Assembly (NCBI RefSeq): GCF_009909195.1
Contig: NZ_JAAAMU010000007.1
Location: 124,001 to 188,000, forward strand
Source: Paenibacillus sacheonensis
GTDB taxonomy: Bacteria > Bacillota > Bacilli > Paenibacillales > Paenibacillaceae
Length of the DNA: 64,000 bases
Reading direction: 5' to 3'
Within the stretch, counting starts at the first letter, position 1; each line of letters starts with the position of its first letter. The notes beneath the pieces were generated by a model. That model did no database searches, was not told the DNA's origin, and worked only from the letters and a program-made list of their open reading frames with translations. Shown here piece by piece: positions 17,965 through 24,422 of the stretch. A program made the translations under genes and the position numbers.

Positions 17965-19747
17965 CCGGACCGCTCCTTTCGTGAACCGTCATTTCGATCG
18001 TCGTACCCTCGTCCGCCGTGCTCTCGATCCGCAGGCCGCTCTCCGCGCCGAACATCAACCGAAGCCGGTTATGCACGTTGACGAGTCCGATGCTTCGCTG
18101 CTCCGCCGGCACGTGCATGCCCGAGGGGGCGGCGGCCAGCATGCCCTTCAGCTCTTCCAGCACGTTCGGTTGAATCCCCGTGCCGTTGTCCTCGATGCGC
18201 ACGACGAGCGATCCATCCGCATCGACGAACCCTCGAATCCAGAGCTCGCCCTGCCGGAGCGTCGGCTCGAAGCCGTGGTAGATCGCATTCTCCACGAGCG
18301 GCTGCAGGATCATTTTCGGGACGCGGTAGGCCAGCGCCTGCTCCGTCAGTTCATAGCGGACCGAGAAGCGGTCCGCGAACCGGATCTGTTGAATCCGGAT
18401 AAACGATTCGATCATGCGGATCTCCTCGCTCAGCGGCACTTCGCTCGCGCCCTTGACGCTGTACCGGAAAATGCTCGACAACGCGCGGGTCATCGACTTG
18501 ATTCGGTCCTGCCCCTCGACGACGGCAATGCCCGTAATCGCTTCCAACGTATTGTACAGAAAATGCGGATTGATCTGGCTGCGGAGGAAGGCGAGCTCCG
18601 ACTTTTTCTTCTCCAGCTCGATGCCGTACAGCCGCGTATTCGTATCCAGGAGACTCAGCGTCAATCGGTCGATCTCGTCGAGCATGCTGTTAAGCTCGGT
18701 CGCGACGATGCTGATTTCCATATAGCCGTGCAGCGCGATCCGCTTCTTGAATTTGAGCGGATCCCCGCGCCTGATCGACGTGATGAAGAAGATCAGCCGC
18801 TTTAGCGGACGCAGGATATTATTGATGATGAACATGAACGGTATTGCAAGCACTAGGAGCGCGATGCCGAGAATGATCAGCTCCTGCCTGCGGATATCGA
18901 GCAGTTCCCGGAACAGCTCGTTCTCGGGCACCATGCTGAGAATCGTGCCGTCGATGTCGGGCAATGGCTCCGTCTCGACGACGTAGCTGCGGTTCTTCCA
19001 GTGAATGACCCGGTTGCTCACGTTCGCGGCGCCGAAGTCGAAGCCTTTGAAATCGCTTCCCGTCGTCATCGACGACGTGCTGGCGATCACCTGATGCGAA
19101 CGGTCCAGCAAATAGAGCTGCGTGCCGGTTTCCTTCGACGAATAGTCCTGCTCGCTGACGAGCGCGGCTGCATCGACGATGAAGAACGCCGTGCCGACGT
19201 TGCGGTTGAACAGCGCTCCCTGCTGGCTGTAGGTGATCGAAGTCGCGAAGATAAGCTTCTTGTCGGGACCGTACAGCGCGTCGAACTGCTGCATTCCCGC
19301 GTAATACCCGTTGACCTTGCTGTTCGCCAGCTGCTTGCGCAGGGGGACGACATAGCGGTTGCCGCCGTACAGATCGATCCAGGTTCCGTTATTGCCCGAG
19401 ATGATGATATCTTCGATGCCTTCCTTCAGATCCTTCTGACCGTTCAGGTATTTGTTCAGCTTCGTGAACTTGTCGTACCGGACCAGCTTGTCCGTCTCGA
19501 CCAGATAGTCCTGCACGTCTTGGTTGTACGAGATATCCTGCATGATGCGATAGATGACGTCGTGGTTGGAGGCAACGTTCTTCTTGATCTCGGATACGGT
19601 CTGTTTGACGTATTCCTCGTGGCTGCGGGTGATCATCCCGGACATCATCGAATAGGTATGCAGGATGACGACAAGAATGACGACGATCGTGCAAGCGGCC
19701 AGGATCAACAACTGCGAACGAATGGATAATTTTCTCAGGAAAGCCAC
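17957..19747 (-). CDS. YesM-type sensor histidine kinase (cassette A)
   Basis: A 596-residue membrane kinase. It has one membrane segment near 12-35, an extracellular sensor region to about 290, a second segment around 290-312, a HAMP linker, the His_kinase motif INPHFLYNTLEAI holding the phosphorylated histidine, and an HATPase domain with VENAIYHG and DNGTGI. The start appears to be GTG with only a weak purine-rich site. It senses an external sugar or the loaded binding protein and phosphorylates the adjacent regulator. Confidence 0.92.
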   Translation of the reverse strand: MAFLRKLSIRSQLLILAACTIVVILVVILHTYSMMSGMITRSHEEYVKQTVSEIKKNVASNHDVIYRIMQDISYNQDVQDYLVETDKLVRYDKFTKLNKYLNGQKDLKEGIEDIIISGNNGTWIDLYGGNRYVVPLRKQLANSKVNGYYAGMQQFDALYGPDKKLIFATSITYSQQGALFNRNVGTAFFIVDAAALVSEQDYSSKETGTQLYLLDRSHQVIASTSSMTTGSDFKGFDFGAANVSNRVIHWKNRSYVVETEPLPDIDGTILSMVPENELFRELLDIRRQELIILGIALLVLAIPFMFIINNILRPLKRLIFFITSIRRGDPLKFKKRIALHGYMEISIVATELNSMLDEIDRLTLSLLDTNTRLYGIELEKKKSELAFLRSQINPHFLYNTLEAITGIAVVEGQDRIKSMTRALSSIFRYSVKGASEVPLSEEIRMIESFIRIQQIRFADRFSVRYELTEQALAYRVPKMILQPLVENAIYHGFEPTLRQGELWIRGFVDADGSLVVRIEDNGTGIQPNVLEELKGMLAAAPSGMHVPAEQRSIGLVNVHNRLRLMFGAESGLRIESTADEGTTIEMTVHERSGPDA

Positions 19748-19868
19748 CGCGCGTATTCCCGCCTTCGTATTGTCGAAATGGTCTATGGCTTATTATTACT
19801 GCTTCCCGCCGGCATAGTCAATGACAAGGAATTGGGCCGGACCGCCATGCCTTTCTAGTTTGAACGCA

Positions 19869-19905
19869 ATAAAGCTGCCGGCATTTTGTAGGCCGACAGC
19901 TTTAT
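19869..19905 (-). terminator. Hairpin downstream of cyclase-family gene
   Basis: The stem ATAAAGCTGYCGGC has 13 of 14 positions paired around a 9-base loop. Short A/T runs flank both sides, so it could stop transcription of the cyclase gene and of anything converging. Confidence 0.6.
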
Positions 19906-19993
19906 GGGAGTCCAGCGGTTCAATCGTATGTCGTTCTACGAGCAGGCCGATGGGGCTGTTTCCGATGCAGCGCAGCAGCGACTGCCAGACAGG

Positions 19994-20752
19994 TTAGTCT
20001 TCGACGATCGCCACGGGTCTTGACCAGCCGGCGCTGCCTTTTTCCACCTTGATCGGGAAACAGCAAACTTTGAACCCGAACGGCTTCGGAATTTGGTCCA
20101 GATTGGCGAGTTTCTCGATCTGGCAGTACTCTCGGTCCTTGCCGACGTAATGGGCCGCCCACAAGACGCCTTCTCTCGGCGCTTTGCGGTACGCTTCGGC
20201 CTGCAGGTTGAGCGGAATGTCCCAGCCCCAACCGTCCGTGCCGACCACCTTAATGCCCTGGTCCAGCAGCCATTCGGTAGCGGCAGCCGATACGCCAGCG
20301 TGCAAGAACGCATAGTGCTCATGGAATAGGCGCTTGTCCGCGTCGCTTCGGACGAGGACGATGTCGAAGGGCTTCAACGTATAGCCGATCCGGGCGAGCT
20401 CCGCCTTCAGATCCTCGGTCGTAATCTCATATCCCGGAGGCTTCGCGCTGAAGTCCAGCAGGACGCCGTCGCCGTAGAACCACTCCAGCGGCATTTCGTC
20501 GATCGTGCGGGCAGGCTTGCCTTCCGAGGTTGGCCAGTAATGCCACGGCGCATCGATATGCGTCCCGGCATGGGTGTTCAGCGTCACGGTCTCCGTCGCC
20601 CATGCTTTGCCTTCCGGAAAATCGTCCGGTTGAAGCCCCAGCACGGCAGCGGCCTGCCTCGCCCCGTCTTCGTGACTCGCGTATTCGATCTTCGCAGGCA
20701 AAGGCTCGCGAATCCGCGGGCTGATAGCGACGCTTAAATCGATGAATCTCAT
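19994..20752 (-). CDS. Cyclase-family hydrolase (kynurenine formamidase-like)
   Basis: A 252-residue protein of the cyclase/KynB family (PF04199), metal-dependent hydrolases or cyclases. The signature HAGTHIDAPWH is at 61-71, giving metal ligands H61, H65, D67 and H71. AGAGG precedes the ATG. It stands alone between terminators. A GTTATCGATAAC palindrome 114 bp upstream closely matches the operator in the iolD leader, hinting at common control, perhaps for a cyclitol lactone or related intermediate. Kynurenine formamidase activity is possible, but no tryptophan genes are nearby. Confidence 0.82.
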   Translation of the reverse strand: MRFIDLSVAISPRIREPLPAKIEYASHEDGARQAAAVLGLQPDDFPEGKAWATETVTLNTHAGTHIDAPWHYWPTSEGKPARTIDEMPLEWFYGDGVLLDFSAKPPGYEITTEDLKAELARIGYTLKPFDIVLVRSDADKRLFHEHYAFLHAGVSAAATEWLLDQGIKVVGTDGWGWDIPLNLQAEAYRKAPREGVLWAAHYVGKDREYCQIEKLANLDQIPKPFGFKVCCFPIKVEKGSAGWSRPVAIVED

Positions 20753-20865
20753 AGGGATACCTCTTTCCCGCCAAACTCGCGCGGACCGTTCGCCCGCGCG
20801 TTCCAGCGTATAGCACTATTTTCCGGAAACCTAACGAATCCGTCAAGCAGAATGAGCCATATTGG

Positions 20866-20877
20866 GTTATCGATAAC
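20866..20877. promoter_or_regulatory. Operator-like palindrome upstream of cyclase gene
   Basis: GTTATCGATAAC is a perfect 12-bp palindrome with a central CG. Extended by GG it matches the iolD leader operator at 13 of 14 bases. A possible minus-strand promoter (TTGACG, then AAAATA after about 18 bp) lies between it and the gene. Confidence 0.5.
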
Positions 20878-20950
20878 GCCTCCCTCCCCGTCAGCCGCAT
20901 CGTCGAACGTTTGCCGGATTTTCAGTTCCGCCGCCCAAGCTAACGTCAAA

Positions 20951-20975
20951 GAAGCACGCCAATAATGGCGTGCCT
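20951..20975 (-). terminator. Terminator after cupin gene
   Basis: The stem GCACGCCA/TGGCGTGC with a four-base loop is followed on the minus strand by TTCTTT. It lies just past the cupin stop codon. Confidence 0.75.
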
Positions 20976-20991
20976 CTTAACCGAAAGCTTA

Positions 20992-21387
20992 TTAGGCCTG
21001 GTATTGGTCGTCGCTAACATGCTCCAGCCAATCGACCGCCTTGCCATCAATCCGTTCTTGAATCGCGATATGGGTCATCCCCGTTGTCGGCGAAGCACCG
21101 TGCCAATGCTTCTCGCCCGGCGGAAACCAGATCACGTCACCGGGGTGAACGGCTTCGATTTGCCCTCCCCAGCGCTGTACGCTTCCGCTTCCTGCCGTTA
21201 CGATTAGCGTCTGCCCCAGCGGGTGGGTATGCCATGCCGTTCGCGCCCCCGGTTCGAACGTAACGCTGGCTCCGGCCACGCGCGCAGGATCGGCTGCTTC
21301 GAACAGGGGATCGATGCGAACGGTACCGGTAAAGTATTCCGCTGGTCCTTTGCCTGAAGGCTGGGTTCCGTTTTTTCTGATTTCCAT
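20992..21387 (-). CDS. Small single-domain cupin protein
   Basis: A 131-residue cupin with the metal-binding motifs [11 protein letters not shown] and [10 protein letters not shown]. It resembles the carboxymuconolactone-associated/(R)-mandelonitrile-lyase-like cupins, but its reaction cannot be told. GGAGGG precedes the ATG. The upstream region is AT-rich with several TTAAC repeats. It is a single-gene unit bounded by a terminator. Confidence 0.85.
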   Translation of the reverse strand: MEIRKNGTQPSGKGPAEYFTGTVRIDPLFEAADPARVAGASVTFEPGARTAWHTHPLGQTLIVTAGSGSVQRWGGQIEAVHPGDVIWFPPGEKHWHGASPTTGMTHIAIQERIDGKAVDWLEHVSDDQYQA

Positions 21388-21705
21388 ATTCTATTCCCTC
21401 CGTTAGTGCTGCGAGTAACACGAATGGCCACTGGATCGGCTGACTAATTAACTTATATGGTTTAATGAACGCATGTTAATTATTGTACAGTTAACCTTTG
21501 AAGACAATGGTTAAACCGACGCAATTTGTTACGTTATTAACATAAGTTCCGAATTTGTCGAGTAATATTGTTATTCGTTGGTGTTGTCGAAAGTAATGCG
21601 GACAAGGGACGATAAGCCGTAACCCAGCCGCACACCATGGCGAAGCCGATCGGACGCATAATAGCTGGAAGCGTTTAACAGGTATCACGTTTCATAGTAG
21701 GCATG
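21388..21705. other. AT-rich intergenic region with TTAAC repeats
   Basis: No convincing gene is seen. The stretch is less GC-rich than its surroundings and contains TTAACC (21491-21496) and GGTTAA (21509-21514) as an inverted repeat with a 12-bp spacer, plus other TTAA-rich motifs. It probably holds the cupin promoter and a regulator site. Confidence 0.4.
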
Positions 21706-21732
21706 AAAAAAGAGCGACCGCGATGGACGCTC
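21706..21732 (-). terminator. Terminator after WGxxGxxG-type gene
   Basis: The stem GAGCG.CC/GG.CGCTC is followed on the minus strand by six T residues, about 30 bp past the stop. Confidence 0.75.
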
Positions 21733-21760
21733 CTGGTAAAGGTCTAGCATTTATGTTCCG

Positions 21761-22072
21761 TTACGAACGCTCGGGATTACGGTCATGGCTGCGGCTTCTC
21801 ATGCCCGCTAGGCCGATTAATCCTAACAAGCCTAACCAACCCCAGTCGAAATCATTGTCATCGTTGACGGCATTTGTCCGATAATTTCCACCGGTCGTAG
21901 AAGTCGCATTGTACGTATTCATCGAACGATCATACGACTGGTTGCTTTGCGTAGAAGGCGTGTTCACGGTGTTCGCATGATTCATCCCCGCAGCGCTAAT
22001 AATTCCGGCGCCTAACAGGCATGTAAAGCAACTTACCAGTGTAAATGCCATTAGATATCTCACTTTTCTCAT
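21761..22072 (-). CDS. Small exported WGxxGxxG-type protein
   Basis: A 103-residue protein with an N-terminal signal peptide or membrane segment (about 6-28), an Asn/Thr/Ser-rich middle and a C-terminal DWGWLGLLGLIGLAG segment followed by arginines, the pattern of the WGxxGxxG family of Paenibacillaceae. The C-terminal hydrophobic stretch plus basic tail suggests membrane anchoring. AGGAG lies 9 nt upstream of the ATG at 22072. The function of this family is unknown. Confidence 0.75.
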   Translation of the reverse strand: MRKVRYLMAFTLVSCFTCLLGAGIISAAGMNHANTVNTPSTQSNQSYDRSMNTYNATSTTGGNYRTNAVNDDNDFDWGWLGLLGLIGLAGMRSRSHDRNPERS

Positions 22073-22162
22073 GGGTGCCAACTCCTCGCTGATTTGTGGT
22101 TCAGCTTATAATTTCCCTTTAAGGACATGAATTATGCGTGCCGTCCAACGCAAGCCGCAATA

Positions 22163-22202
22163 AAAACGACCACCTACGATTGTTAGCGTAGACGGCCGTT
22201 TT
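22163..22202 (-). terminator. Terminator after 42-residue gene
   Basis: An imperfect stem beginning AAAACG, with inner pairs CTACG/CGTAG, is followed on the minus strand by TTTTTATT. It ends just past the stop codon at 22209. Confidence 0.7.
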
Positions 22203-22208
22203 GCGAAT

Positions 22209-22337
22209 TTAAGGGTTATTCGTGTGCTGCACGTTTTGCAGGCTCTTCGACGGTTTACCCTTGCCGCTCTCGTGGTTCTTGCGTTGTTTTGCCTGGGTCT
22301 CGTTGAACTTCTTCACGAATTCGTTCGTGGATTCCAT
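22209..22337 (-). CDS. Small basic hydrophilic protein, 42 residues
   Basis: A short reading frame starts MESTNEFVKKFNETQAKQRK and ends NVQHTNNP. It has a strong ribosome site (GGGGGGAT, 5 nt before ATG) and a terminator just downstream, both arguing for a real gene. It is lysine-, asparagine- and glutamine-rich with no cysteine, which recalls small acid-soluble spore proteins of the minor or gamma type, and it lies next to spore-coat-like genes. The family assignment is inference only. Confidence 0.65.
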   Translation of the reverse strand: MESTNEFVKKFNETQAKQRKNHESGKGKPSKSLQNVQHTNNP

Positions 22338-22378
22338 ACCGGATCCCCCCGTATCGTAAGTTGCGCTGAATGCTGGAC

Positions 22379-22693
22379 TTATTGAACTTGAACGGCGCTT
22401 TGTTGCGCGAATTGAGATGTTTTTTGCTGCGTTTGCTTATACTGGGCAACCTGTTTGTCTATTTCTTGCTGCAGCACGGGCGAGGAAGCATTATACAAAT
22501 TGGCTTGTTTCAACGTCGTATAGAGATCCCCTTGCATGGCGAGGGTTTCATTCAGCAAGTTCGTAAACATTTGCCGAATTTGCGGACAGACGGATTCGGT
22601 GGCGGCCGTCGCGTATTCCCTCGTAACCCGTTTTAAATCCGCCAAAATCGTATTCGCGATATCTTCTTCCGGCAAGTTAAGCTGACTATTCAT
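22379..22693 (-). CDS. Spore coat protein, CotF-like
   Basis: A 104-residue helical protein of the coat F type (PF07875): DIANTILADLKRVTREYATA followed by a second helix around QMFTNLLNETLAMQGDLY, with a glutamine-rich tail. It is expected in the spore coat or in spore-associated ferritin-like roles. GGGAGG precedes the ATG at 22693. It follows the next small gene by 11 bp, so the two form an operon. Confidence 0.8.
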   Translation of the reverse strand: MNSQLNLPEEDIANTILADLKRVTREYATAATESVCPQIRQMFTNLLNETLAMQGDLYTTLKQANLYNASSPVLQQEIDKQVAQYKQTQQKTSQFAQQSAVQVQ

Positions 22694-22704
22694 AAGATCC
22701 TCCC

Positions 22705-22938
22705 TTATTGTTGGGGCTGCGTCGGCGCCATGGCTCTGTGCTGTTCCATCATCGCCAGCAGCGTCTGATAATGCTGGGTATGTTTGTTCATCAACTGGTT
22801 TACGGTCGCTTTTATTTGCGGGTTTTGAACGGTTGCCGACGCGACCGCGCATTGCTTAAGCAGCAAATCCTCGTTCGACATGGAATCGGCAATATACTCC
22901 AATTCCTTTGCCGTCATTGCATCTGCGGATTGGTTCAT
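22705..22938 (-). CDS. Small helical protein, probable spore coat partner
   Basis: A 77-residue helical protein (AKELEYIADSMSNEDLLLKQ, then QLMNKHTQHYQTLLAMM) with a proline/glutamine tail. It is co-transcribed with the CotF-like gene. The start at 22938 is chosen because AAGGGAG is 7 nt upstream; an ATG two codons earlier would abut the site. It resembles short spore-coat-associated proteins, without a firm family call. Confidence 0.7.
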   Translation of the reverse strand: MNQSADAMTAKELEYIADSMSNEDLLLKQCAVASATVQNPQIKATVNQLMNKHTQHYQTLLAMMEQHRAMAPTQPQQ

Positions 22939-23041
22939 GATCATGCTCCCTTCTGTTAGCTGTGCAGCGATTATTAGCTTCCTTCATCGCAAGGATTTTT
23001 ATCCCATGTGCAAGAACTTGGAAGACTAAGGTTTTAAAATA

Positions 23042-23221
23042 ATGTTCGTCGCGGCTTCTCTTTATTGTTATTGCGATAACCGTGCTCCGCTTCGTCCAAG
23101 CCGATTTGAAGTCATTGATTACAACCAAGATGACGTGGCAGAGAAAGTGTCGGAAAAGGCGGATGTCGTTCTCAACCTCGCTTCTGTTTCTCCAGAAGAC
23201 GTCACGAAATGGAAAACAAAA
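23042..23221 (+). pseudogene. Remnant of a quinone oxidoreductase-like gene
   Basis: The plus strand encodes EVIDYNQDDVAEKV followed by ADVVLNLASVSPEDV, the typical end of the NADPH-binding region in zinc-type or quinone oxidoreductases (GADEVIDY ... DVVLD). The expected preceding strand is split into another frame (VIAITVLRFVQADLKS), and no catalytic N-terminal domain is present. It is most likely a decayed fragment. Confidence 0.4.
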
Positions 23222-23253
23222 AGAAGTGAAGCCGGACGATCCGCTTCACTTCT
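23222..23253 (-). terminator. Strong hairpin with flanking A/T runs
   Basis: The perfect 11-bp stem AGAAGTGAAGC/GCTTCACTTCT is followed on the minus strand by CTTTTTGTTTT. It could terminate the SRPBCC transcript, about 150 bp beyond that gene. Confidence 0.65.
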
Positions 23254-23406
23254 ATTTGCGCAATTTTAGCCCGAAACTGAATTCCGCGAAAATGCCGCCA
23301 TTCAAAAATGCTTGAATTTCTGCGAGAACGTCTGCGTTCTCGGGTAGATTGCAGCGATCACCTTTCAACATTGTAGATGATACGGCAATTGGCCAACCGG
23401 TCTCCT

Positions 23407-23907
23407 CTACTGTCGATTAGCCAGGTAATTGGCAAGCTCCTCGAACGTGCCTTCGAACCCTTGCGCAACCATCGGTGCCATCGCGTCGAATGCGTCCTGC
23501 TCTTCGGCAGAGGCATTGAGCGGTCCGCCCTGCAGTGTCAATAGCGTCTTTCCCTCGTTGTCTTCAAGCGTAAGCATATTCAAGATCTCCAGCGGCCAGT
23601 TCGGATTGAACGGGGCGCGGACCGTATTGCCTTCTTCATCGGAAAAGGACTGCACCCATACCAACTTCTCCGGCGCCTGGACTTCCCTGTAAACGAATTT
23701 GCCCCACATGGCATGCTGCCCGTCCGGCGACTTCTGGCAGCCCAGGAACATACCTCCCGGACGGACGTCCATCTTCGCCACTTCAAGCGAGAAACCCTTG
23801 GGACCCCACCAGCTGCCAAAATGCGCCGGATCCGTCCATACCTTAAATACGAGCTCTCGCGGGGCATTGAACTCGCGTTTCAATAAAAGTCCTTGTCGGG
23901 CGTTCAT
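23407..23907 (-). CDS. SRPBCC (AHSA1-type) domain protein
   Basis: A 166-residue START/Bet v1-like protein of the AHSA1 family, with the motifs FNAPRELVFKVWTDPAHFGS and WWGPKGFS. Such proteins bind hydrophobic ligands and are common in Firmicutes with unknown targets. AAGGAGGAA precedes the ATG at 23907. It follows a DUF1801 gene by 43 bp on the same strand, a frequent pairing that suggests one operon. Confidence 0.88.
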   Translation of the reverse strand: MNARQGLLLKREFNAPRELVFKVWTDPAHFGSWWGPKGFSLEVAKMDVRPGGMFLGCQKSPDGQHAMWGKFVYREVQAPEKLVWVQSFSDEEGNTVRAPFNPNWPLEILNMLTLEDNEGKTLLTLQGGPLNASAEEQDAFDAMAPMVAQGFEGTFEELANYLANRQ

Positions 23908-23950
23908 CAGCGTTCCTCCTTCGGATGTGGTAATGAACGATACCGATCGA

Positions 23951-24286
23951 TTAGAGCGTATTGGAAGCTTGCTGCAGAAGCCCGGACAGCAGGACGAGAT
24001 CCGGCGTATCGCCTTCCCGCAATTTGATCCACTTTCGTTCGGCAGGTCCTTCGAATCCCTTCGGAAATTCGATGCCGCCGGCATTCATGATCATGAACGC
24101 GATCGCATCCTTCGAAGGCGAAATAACCGCGGCATAATGTCCGTTTTTCAGAAAATGCGGTTTCTTGTACTGAATGCGTTCTTCGGCTTCCGGAATCGTC
24201 TCCAGAATCATGTCCCGCAGGGTCGAACTGATCCCGCCCTGCCATTCCGGCAGCTTCTCGATAAAAGCCGTGACTTCTTGATTCAC
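23951..24286 (-). CDS. DUF1801 / YdhG-type small protein
   Basis: A 111-residue protein with the DUF1801 core (ILETIPEAEERIQYKKPHF, then AAVISPSKDAIAFMI). The GTG at 24286 is the likely start: AAAGGAGG lies 11 nt upstream, whereas the ATG directly after that site opens only a two-codon frame (ATG-GCG-TGA) overlapping it. A start further upstream would add about 24 residues but lacks a spaced ribosome site. Its function is unknown; it precedes the SRPBCC gene. Confidence 0.8.
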   Translation of the reverse strand: MNQEVTAFIEKLPEWQGGISSTLRDMILETIPEAEERIQYKKPHFLKNGHYAAVISPSKDAIAFMIMNAGGIEFPKGFEGPAERKWIKLREGDTPDLVLLSGLLQQASNTL

Positions 24287-24422
24287 GCCATTTTTTACCT
24301 CCTTTTGGAAATTCATTCCTTCCGACTGAATATACCATTCGGAGAATATTCCCGTCAAGGAATATAAAAAGCGATCTTTCGAGAAAACGGGTTTAACCGC
24401 CTGCTCGAAGATCGCTTAAGGA

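Noticed and set aside
20749-20949. A 66-codon minus-strand frame covering the cyclase upstream region
   Set aside because: It overlaps the cyclase start, has no clear ribosome site, and contains the operator-like palindrome; a regulatory reading is better supported.
21491-21688. A 65-codon minus-strand frame
   Set aside because: No ribosome site, and it covers the AT-rich presumed promoter region of the cupin gene.
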